Shown: in pieces, positions 58,755 through 64,000 of the stretch | How the letters are laid out: each line of letters begins with the position of its first letter | Position numbering within the stretch: the first letter of the stretch is position 1 | Source of the DNA: Marivita sp. | GTDB taxonomy: Bacteria; Pseudomonadota; Alphaproteobacteria; Rhodobacterales; Rhodobacteraceae | NCBI RefSeq assembly: GCF_020055675.1 | Contig: NZ_JAIPUS010000007.1 | Span: forward strand, 1 to 64,000 | Length of the DNA stretch: 64,000 nt | Direction of reading: 5' to 3' | Program-made: the position numbers and the translations under genes | The notes under the pieces: model-generated | Seen by the model: the letters and a program-made list of their open reading frames with translations, nothing else | Database searches by the model: none | What the model was told of the DNA's origin: nothing

Positions 58755-59506
58755 CGCTTGAGATCATCACCTCGGACAGTCTTGCGCCCCTGCGCCACGG
58801 GTTCTTCACGCGCCGCGGCGGCGCGTCCTCGGGGGTCTTTGCCGGGCTGAATTGTGGATCGGGATCGACCGACCAGTCCGAGATCGTCGACATCAACCGC
58901 GCGCGGGTGGCCGAGGCGATGCAGGTCGCCGAAGACAATCTTGTGACAGTGCACCAGGTTCATTCAGCCGATGTGGCGACAGTGGACGGTCCGCTGGGCG
59001 CACCCAAGCCCAAGGCCGATGCGATGGTGACGGATACGCCGGGGCTTGCGCTGGGGGTTCTGACTGCCGATTGCCAACCGGTGCTGTTCGCCGACCCGGA
59101 GGCGGGTGTCGTCGGTGCGGCCCATGCCGGGTGGCGCGGCGCATTGGACGGGGTTCTGGAGGCGACGGTCGAGGCGATGATCGACCTCGGCGCCGACCGG
59201 GAGAACATCACCGCCGTGATCGGCCCAAGCATCAGCCAGAGAGCCTACGAGGTTGGCCCGGAATTCCTTGAGGCATTTCTGGACGATGATCCGCAATTCG
59301 CGCGGTTCTTCGCCAATGGGGCGGACGGGCGGTACCAGTTTGATCTGCCGGGCTTTGGACTGCACAAGCTGCGCACTGCGGGCGTGGATGCGGAATGGAC
59401 ACGGCATTGCACCTATTCCAATGCGGACCGGTTCTACTCCTACCGCAGGTCCACCCATGCGCGCGAGGCCGATTACGGCCGGCTGATCTCGGTGATCCGG
59501 CTCTAG
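58751..59506 (+). CDS. pgeF: Peptidoglycan editing factor PgeF (multicopper/laccase-like family)
   Basis: A 251-residue protein of the YfiH/PgeF family. The metal-binding motif is split over VTVHQVHSADVATVDG (His), LTADCQPVLFADPE (Cys) and GAAHAGWRGALDGVLEATV (His). RSTHAREADYGRLISVI ends it. In E. coli PgeF removes mis-incorporated serine-containing UDP-MurNAc dipeptide; other members are described as laccase or purine nucleoside phosphorylase. It overlaps the methyltransferase gene by ATGA and completes the lgt-midA-pgeF operon. Confidence 0.94.
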   Translation: MTLEIITSDSLAPLRHGFFTRRGGASSGVFAGLNCGSGSTDQSEIVDINRARVAEAMQVAEDNLVTVHQVHSADVATVDGPLGAPKPKADAMVTDTPGLALGVLTADCQPVLFADPEAGVVGAAHAGWRGALDGVLEATVEAMIDLGADRENITAVIGPSISQRAYEVGPEFLEAFLDDDPQFARFFANGADGRYQFDLPGFGLHKLRTAGVDAEWTRHCTYSNADRFYSYRRSTHAREADYGRLISVIRL

Positions 59507-59814
59507 GTTCCAGGTGGCACGGCTTTGTCGCCTGCCGCGCAACAAATACCAAGATTGCCGCCTTATGGGCCGGCGATCTTGATGCGAGCGGGTGCAGGCC
59601 CAAGCCCACAGTTTATCAAGGGTCTGTTTTCACGAGGTATTTCGAAACATCGCGTCCGGACACACGCGGCAATTTTGGCCGGAAACAATCCCGGCACTGC
59701 CCAAAATCAATCACGACAATACACCGGGATTGTCCATGTTCGGTCACAAACGTGCCCCAATGCGCCGCTTAATTACTGCCAACGAAACAGAAGATCACCA
59801 ATCGGAGCAATCCC
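59507..59814. other. Gene-free region before the 50-residue gene
   Basis: About 308 bp. I see no gene, long repeat or known operator. CGGAG at 59803-59807 is the ribosome-binding site of the small gene downstream. Confidence 0.4.
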
Positions 59815-59967
59815 ATGTCGCGTACATCGAAATTCGTCGCCTCTGTCGTCGCAACCTCGAAAGAAGAGCGTCTAGTTCTTCCGTTCCAGCGCGGCACGGC
59901 GCGCAAAGCCATGTTCGATCGGCAGAAGGCGGACACCGCCAATGATCCGGTTCGCAAGCTGGCCTGA
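59815..59967 (+). CDS. Conserved-looking 50-residue basic protein
   Basis: A short frame encoding 50 residues: MSRTSKFVASVVATSKEERL, then a basic middle with PFQRGTARKAMF, ending DPVRKLA. CGGAG stands eight bases before the ATG. The strongly charged, amphipathic N-terminus and the FQRGxxRKA segment recall small proteins I have seen in other Rhodobacteraceae, so I consider it real. No function is known. It lies between pgeF and the Hint-domain gene on the same strand, 241 bp from the latter. Confidence 0.6.
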   Translation: MSRTSKFVASVVATSKEERLVLPFQRGTARKAMFDRQKADTANDPVRKLA

Positions 59968-60208
59968 CCCCGCGGGGTAATCCCCCGTCCGGTCCATCCC
60001 CTCGACACCCGCAAATGTGGCGGGGTTGTCCTGGCACAGTCGACAAATCCCCAGTTGTCGAAACATTGGTCGCGGAAACGCGGCCAATTTTTCGTGTTTT
60101 TTGACGAAGCGTCAGGGTTGGGACAGTGTTGAGGTATCGAAAAGCACCGTCCTTCTGGTGTTGTTGGTGGGGGCCAACGCGGATGTGACCTAAAGCCAAA
60201 GGGATCAC

Positions 60209-60982
60209 ATGGCTGAAACCTCGACCGATCGCGCGACGGCGGATTTCAATCCCGGCGCCGTCTTGAACGGAATCGCATCGCGCAATGATGCCCCGCCGCG
60301 CAAGATGCCGCCGACCCGGACCATCGACGCCACCGCCTTGCGGGCGGATCAGACGATTTTCGATGACAGCTTCACCGTGCCGGCCACGGCAACCTTCGAA
60401 TCCTGCGCGACCGCGTTTGCGCGCGGGACATTGATTGCCACGGTGATGGGGCCGGTCGCGGTTGAGGATCTTGTGCCCGGTGACCTTGTCGAAACCCATC
60501 GCGGGCCACAGCCCGTGGTCTGGAAAGGCAGCACGACCTACCTTCCGAATTTCGCCTCCGACGGAACATCCTTGACGCATCTTCTGCGCCTGCCGGGACA
60601 CGGCCTGGAACAGAGTGATCTGCTTCTGGGTCCCGCGGCACGGCTGGTGGTGCGCCAGGACAGGTTTGCCGACCTGTTGAATTGCGACGCCGTGCTGGTG
60701 CCGGCATCGGATTACGCCGATGGCGACCGCATCCTGCGCGTGACGCCTCCGGGTCCGGTGGAGCTTTATCATGTGGCGGTGCGCCAGCACGCGATCATCC
60801 GGGCCAACGGGCACGAGCTCGAAAGCTATCACCCGGGCCGCATGTCCGAAGGAGAGATCGGAACATCGGTCCGCAGGATGATGCAGACGATGTTCCGGCA
60901 TCTCGAGTCACTGGAAGATTTCGGCGATCTGGCCCTGCCGCGCACGACACGCGCCGTGCTCGACACGCTGCGCGTGGCCTGA
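60209..60982 (+). CDS. Hint-domain protein lacking the usual nucleophile
   Basis: A 257-residue protein of the bacterial Hint (hedgehog/intein-type) family common in Rhodobacteraceae. After an unstructured N-terminus, the domain begins at about residue 66: ATAFARGTLIATVMGPVAVE, then DLVPGDLVETHRGPQPVVWKG. The end of the domain is in VRQHAIIRANGHELESYHPG. The canonical start is CFxxGTxI; here the first position is Ala69, and the nearest cysteine, Cys66, is three residues earlier. Self-cleavage is therefore doubtful. Canonical family members often carry secretion-related domains, absent here. It is convergent with the lrp gene, one base apart from it. Confidence 0.82.
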   Translation: MAETSTDRATADFNPGAVLNGIASRNDAPPRKMPPTRTIDATALRADQTIFDDSFTVPATATFESCATAFARGTLIATVMGPVAVEDLVPGDLVETHRGPQPVVWKGSTTYLPNFASDGTSLTHLLRLPGHGLEQSDLLLGPAARLVVRQDRFADLLNCDAVLVPASDYADGDRILRVTPPGPVELYHVAVRQHAIIRANGHELESYHPGRMSEGEIGTSVRRMMQTMFRHLESLEDFGDLALPRTTRAVLDTLRVA

Positions 60983-60983
60983 G

Positions 60984-61484
60984 TCAGGCAGAGTCGTCCA
61001 GCCGCGCTTCGAGAACGTCGAAGGGAACGCCCGGCTCGTCCTTGGCGCCGCGAATGACCAGCGATGTCTTCACGCTGCCCACGTTGGGCGAGGTCAGAAG
61101 ATCGCTTGTCAGGAAGCTCTGGAACGTGCTGAGGTCAGGGGCCACGCATTTCAGGATGAAATCCACTTCTCCATTGAGCATGTGGCACTCGCGAACGAGC
61201 GGCCAATCCCTGCAACGCTCCTCGAACGCGCGCAGATCCGCTTCGGCCTGGCTTTGCAGCCCGACCATGGCAAAGACCTGAACCTCGAAACCAAGTTCGC
61301 GGGGATCGACCTCGGCATGATAGCCGCGGATGAAGCCCTGTTCTTCGAGCGTGCGCACGCGGCGCAGGCATGGCGGGGCCGAAATCCCGACCCTGCGGGC
61401 CAATTCGACATTGGTCATGCGACCGTCCGCCTGAAGCTCGGCCAAGATTCTCCGATCAATTGGATCCAACCGATGTGACGGCAT
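60984..61484 (-). CDS. Lrp/AsnC family regulator
   Basis: A 166-residue regulator with an N-terminal HTH (LDPIDRRILAELQADGRMTN, then VELARRVGISAPPCLRRVRT) and a C-terminal RAM/AsnC effector domain (VQVFAMVGLQSQAEADL, GEVDFILKCVAPDL). The ATG at 61484 was preferred because AGAGG lies upstream at good spacing; an alternative is three codons earlier. It is divergent from trxB across a 193-bp AT-rich gap, the arrangement seen in other alphaproteobacteria, so trxB is a likely target. The amino-acid effector is unknown. Confidence 0.88.
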   Translation of the reverse strand: MPSHRLDPIDRRILAELQADGRMTNVELARRVGISAPPCLRRVRTLEEQGFIRGYHAEVDPRELGFEVQVFAMVGLQSQAEADLRAFEERCRDWPLVRECHMLNGEVDFILKCVAPDLSTFQSFLTSDLLTSPNVGSVKTSLVIRGAKDEPGVPFDVLEARLDDSA

Positions 61485-61677
61485 TGCAAGCACCTCTGTT
61501 TTTTTGGCAATGTTACATCACCGGTGGAAGATGCGCCATATTGTTTCAACATTGCGCAATAATATTAAGGCGGGTCTGACCCTTCGGATAGAACGTGCAT
61601 CCGTTTGCGAAGGCGTCTCGGGGTGCCTATATCGGAGTTAACGAAATGTTAATCCTGCTGCGACGCGAGGCTGCCCC
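61485..61677. promoter_or_regulatory. AT-rich divergent promoter region between lrp and trxB
   Basis: The gap contains T- and A-rich segments (TATTGTTTCAACATTGCGC and AATAATATTA around 61540-61570) of the kind bound by Lrp proteins. TTAA-N7-TTAA (61638-61652) close to trxB also resembles a CtrA box. Binding by either is not proven. Confidence 0.4.
61638..61652 (+). promoter_or_regulatory. Possible CtrA box before trxB
   Basis: TTAACGAAATGTTAA, a TTAA-N7-TTAA dyad, lies 25 bp before the trxB start. CtrA sites follow TTAA-N7-TTAAC. So close to the start codon it would probably repress or mark an internal site. Confidence 0.33.
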
Positions 61678-62685
61678 ATGTCCGACACACGCCACACCAA
61701 AGTTTTGATCATCGGCTCCGGCCCGGCGGGCTATTCTGCCGGTGTCTATGCCAGCCGCGCCATGCTTGAGCCGGTCCTTGTACAGGGGATTGAGCCGGGT
61801 GGCCAGTTGACCACGACAACGGATGTCGAAAACTGGCCCGGCGATACCGAGGTGCAAGGCCCTGACCTGATGGTCCGGATGGAAGCCCATGCCCGGGCAA
61901 TGGGAACCGATATCATCGGCGATATCATCACCTCGCTCGATCTGTCGAAGCGTCCGTACACCGCGCACTCCGACAGCGGAACGGTCTATACCGCCGATTC
62001 GGTGATCCTGGCCACCGGCGCGCGCGCGAAATGGCTGGGCCTTCCGTCGGAAGAGGCGTTCAAGGGGTTCGGCGTGTCGGCCTGTGCGACATGCGACGGG
62101 TTCTTTTATCGCGGACAGGAGATCGTCGTGATCGGCGGCGGCAACACCGCGGTGGAAGAGGCGCTGTTCCTGACGAATTTCGCGTCCAAGGTGACCCTGG
62201 TCCACCGGCGCGGTGAATTGCGGGCGGAAAAGATCTTGCAGAACCGTCTTTTCAAGAACCCGAAGATCGAAACGCTGTGGCATCACCAGTTGGACGAGGT
62301 GGTCGGCACAGACATGCCAAAGGGCGTCGAAGGCGTGCGCGTCAAGCATGTAGAGACCGGCGCCATCACCGAGATCCCGTGCAAGGGTGTCTTTATCGCC
62401 ATTGGGCACGCGCCCGCGAATGAGCTGGTCAAGGACGTGCTGGAGACGCATATGGGCGGATATGTCGTGACGAAGCCGGACAGCACGGAAACGTCGATCC
62501 CCGGCGTGTTCGCGGCCGGCGATCTGACGGATCACAAATACCGTCAGGCGGTCACATCGGCAGGGATGGGATGTATGGCAGCCCTGGAGGCAGAGCGGTT
62601 CCTGGCCGAGGCTGGCGACGATTCGGGCAAGGACGTGACCGAGCCACTCGGCTACGGCGCGCCGGTCAAGGAAGGCGCGGATTGA
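61678..62685 (+). CDS. trxB: Thioredoxin reductase
   Basis: A 335-residue FAD/NADPH enzyme that reduces thioredoxin. Motifs: LIIGSGPAGYSAGVYASRA (FAD), the redox disulfide Cys136/Cys139 in ACATCDGFFY, IGGGNTAVEEALFLTNFA (NADPH) and the C-terminal FAD region GVFAAGDLTDHKYRQAVTSA. The start MSDTRHTKVL is standard. It is divergent from an Lrp-type regulator and ends at a double hairpin terminator. The cysteine-based reactions predicted elsewhere in the window (DCC protein, Crp/Fnr regulator) could draw on this system, but no link is shown. Confidence 0.97.
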   Translation: MSDTRHTKVLIIGSGPAGYSAGVYASRAMLEPVLVQGIEPGGQLTTTTDVENWPGDTEVQGPDLMVRMEAHARAMGTDIIGDIITSLDLSKRPYTAHSDSGTVYTADSVILATGARAKWLGLPSEEAFKGFGVSACATCDGFFYRGQEIVVIGGGNTAVEEALFLTNFASKVTLVHRRGELRAEKILQNRLFKNPKIETLWHHQLDEVVGTDMPKGVEGVRVKHVETGAITEIPCKGVFIAIGHAPANELVKDVLETHMGGYVVTKPDSTETSIPGVFAAGDLTDHKYRQAVTSAGMGCMAALEAERFLAEAGDDSGKDVTEPLGYGAPVKEGAD

Positions 62686-62686
62686 A

Positions 62687-62750
62687 ACGGGCAGGGTTTC
62701 CCCTGCCCGTCGCGTTCATCAAAGGCCGGGCGTGATCGCCTGGCCTTTTT
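62687..62750. terminator. Double hairpin terminator between trxB and the peroxidase gene
   Basis: First hairpin: ACGGGCAGGG/CCCTGCCCGT (62687-62710, loop TTTC), right after the trxB stop. Second: AAAGGCCGGGCG/CGCCTGGCCTTT (62721-62750, loop TGAT) with a T-run on the plus strand and, because it is flanked by AAA, a T-run on the minus strand as well. It can serve both convergent genes. Confidence 0.86.
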
Positions 62751-62754
62751 CGGG

Positions 62755-63804
62755 TCAGCGCACCTCGCCACTGGGCGTCGGCGTGTCGGCGGTTTCCACC
62801 GGTAGGATCGGATAGACCACTTCGGGCATCTCACCCGTCAGCGCGCCGAGGAAAGCGGTGATGTCGGAGACTTCGTCTTCGCTCAGGTCGGCGCCCAATT
62901 GCGAGCTTGCCATGATCTCGACCGCGGTGCGCAGATCCCAGACCACGCCAGAGTGGAAATAGGGGGCGGTCAACGCGATGTTGCGCAACGGTGCCGCACG
63001 GAAGACGTATTCATCGTCCACGGTCTCGGTCACGATATACCGGCCCTTGTCCCCTTCGGGCAGGATTTCCGCGCCGGGACGTTCGACAAGACCGAAGGGA
63101 TAATACCCGTTGCCGCCGAGGTTGATGCCCGAATGGCAGGACGCGCAGCCCGCATCGACGAAAGTCTGCAACCCGCGCACTTCTTCTTCGGTCATCGCGC
63201 CGTCATCGCCATTGAGCCACGCATCGAACGGGGATGGGGTGATCAGGGTCGCCTCGTAGGCTTCGATCGCCTTGGCGAAGTTGTCAAAGCTGACGGGCTC
63301 GTCTTCTTGGGGGAACGACGCTTCGAACCACTCCACGTATTGCGGCATGGAATTGAGCGTGAGAAGCACGTTGTCCGGCGTATTCGCCATTTCGACACCG
63401 GCCTGAACCGGGCCCTTGGCCTGTTCGGCAAGGTCGGGCGCACGGCCGTCCCAGAACTGCGCCTGGTTGAAAACGGCGTTCAAAACGGTCGGAGAGTTGC
63501 GCGAGCCTTTCTGCCAACCGTGACCGATCGACACCGGCATGTTGTCATCGCCGCCCGTGGCAAGGTTGTGGCACGAGTTGCAGGAAAACACACCCGATGC
63601 CGACATGCGGGGATCAAAGAAGAGTGCCTTTCCAAGGTCGATCTTTTCCGGCGTGATCCGGTTTTCATTGAGCGACGGCACGGTCGATGGGAGCGGCGCG
63701 AACATGTCAAGCGCAAGCTCCCGAAGCTCGGTCGAAGCTGACGCTCCATTCGCAATCGCGATTACGGATACAGCCAAAGCTGCGGAGTGACGTAGGGTCG
63801 GCAT
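62755..63804 (-). CDS. Dihaem cytochrome c peroxidase
   Basis: A 349-residue periplasmic protein of the bacterial cytochrome c peroxidase/MauG family. A signal peptide (LAVSVIAIANGASAS) is followed by two c-type haem sites, Cys75-Cys78-His79 (FSCNSCHN) and Cys220-Cys223-His224 (GCASCHSG). RNSPTVLNAVFNQAQFWDGR and RNIALTAPYFHSG are family motifs (substrate-site glutamine and distal region). It reduces hydrogen peroxide with cytochrome c. A perfect FNR-type box (63879-63892) lies 75 bp before the start, so it is probably induced at low oxygen, as for ccp genes in Paracoccus and Rhodobacter. Confidence 0.92.
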   Translation of the reverse strand: MPTLRHSAALAVSVIAIANGASASTELRELALDMFAPLPSTVPSLNENRITPEKIDLGKALFFDPRMSASGVFSCNSCHNLATGGDDNMPVSIGHGWQKGSRNSPTVLNAVFNQAQFWDGRAPDLAEQAKGPVQAGVEMANTPDNVLLTLNSMPQYVEWFEASFPQEDEPVSFDNFAKAIEAYEATLITPSPFDAWLNGDDGAMTEEEVRGLQTFVDAGCASCHSGINLGGNGYYPFGLVERPGAEILPEGDKGRYIVTETVDDEYVFRAAPLRNIALTAPYFHSGVVWDLRTAVEIMASSQLGADLSEDEVSDITAFLGALTGEMPEVVYPILPVETADTPTPSGEVR

Positions 63805-63878
63805 GGTACAAAAAGTCTCCAGATTGAGCCTGAGGTTCGCGCGCCTGTATGGATAATCGCCTTCGGGAAAGGCTGTCC

Positions 63879-63892
63879 TTGATTGACATCAA
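63879..63892 (-). promoter_or_regulatory. FNR-type box upstream of the cytochrome c peroxidase gene
   Basis: TTGATTGACATCAA is an exact TTGAT-N4-ATCAA match to the FNR/FnrL consensus, 75 bp before the peroxidase ATG. FnrL- or FixK-type activation at low oxygen is expected. Confidence 0.82.
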
Positions 63893-64000
63893 ATTCCTGC
63901 AGCAAAACCGTGGAAATCGTTGCCTGGCCACAAATCCGAGCCCGCCAGACATCGCAACAACCAAAACTGGCGCAAATTCCGCACAATTTTTCGAATTTCA

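Noticed and set aside
60984-61484. Mobile element between the Hint-domain gene and trxB
   Set aside because: No transposase, terminal inverted repeats or target duplication; the Lrp gene is in the usual divergent arrangement with trxB.

Overview
This window reads as chromosomal core DNA of a Rhodobacteraceae (Roseobacter-group) alphaproteobacterium. Supporting signs are the high GC content, a methionine synthase split into two genes, ethylmalonyl-CoA pathway genes next to the succinate dehydrogenase operon, the order mdh-sucCD-sucAB-lpd, gcrA, a CDP-choline-dependent phosphatidylcholine synthase, a SitABCD-type manganese importer with a Mur-like box, and an FNR-type box in front of a dihaem cytochrome c peroxidase. 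Coding density is high and many genes overlap by ATGA. I see no prophage, insertion sequence, CRISPR array or rRNA. One tRNA gene (Lys, UUU) is present.

Layout. At 1-7848 (minus) six genes form a closed activated-methyl cycle: a fused glycine/sarcosine/dimethylglycine N-methyltransferase, then metF, the two halves of metH, metK and ahcY. Together they can take one-carbon units from folate to SAM, place three methyl groups on glycine to make the osmolyte betaine, and recycle SAH. At 8374-11533 are a hydrolase, a degenerate cation exchanger and an AI-2E-family permease. At 11704-18370 (minus) lies mcl2-nnrU-DUF1737-mch followed by sdhCDAB with a small lipoprotein gene between sdhA and sdhB. At 19794-30328 (plus) are mdh, sucC, sucD, a DUF805 gene, sucA, sucB, a MAPEG gene and lpd. 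The sdh and suc transcription units share an identical operator design: two TGTGATCACA-type boxes 21 bp apart. The suc-lpd unit is punctuated by perfect hairpins at most gene junctions and ends in four contiguous palindromes.

At 30712-37756 are plsC-ftsX-ftsE, a zinc-ribbon membrane protein, a taurine-pyruvate-type aminotransferase and phosphoglucomutase. At 37790-41379 (minus) is the Mn/Fe importer. At 41634-43237 a Crp/Fnr regulator with two cysteines is flanked by a DsrE-like secreted protein and a DUF2892 protein, each preceded by the same 13-bp dyad. At 43496-50650 are tRNA-Lys, dapF-mtaB, pcs, an orphan ABC-2 permease, gcrA, rimO and a DCC-family protein. At 50674-56703 are a short UPF0029 protein, a possible HTH protein, tdk, a PRC-barrel protein, a small membrane protein, the operon ybjN-proC-csaA-hydroxyacid dehydrogenase, and ubiK. 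At 56797-63804 are lgt-midA-pgeF, a 50-residue protein, a Hint-domain protein without its nucleophile, lrp/trxB, and an FNR-box-linked peroxidase.

The strongest candidates for new biology are the betaine-dedicated methyl-cycle operon, the shared twin operators of the TCA genes, the palindrome array after lpd, and the two-cysteine Crp/Fnr mini-regulon. All functional statements rest on reading the sequence and on recalled family knowledge; no search was run.
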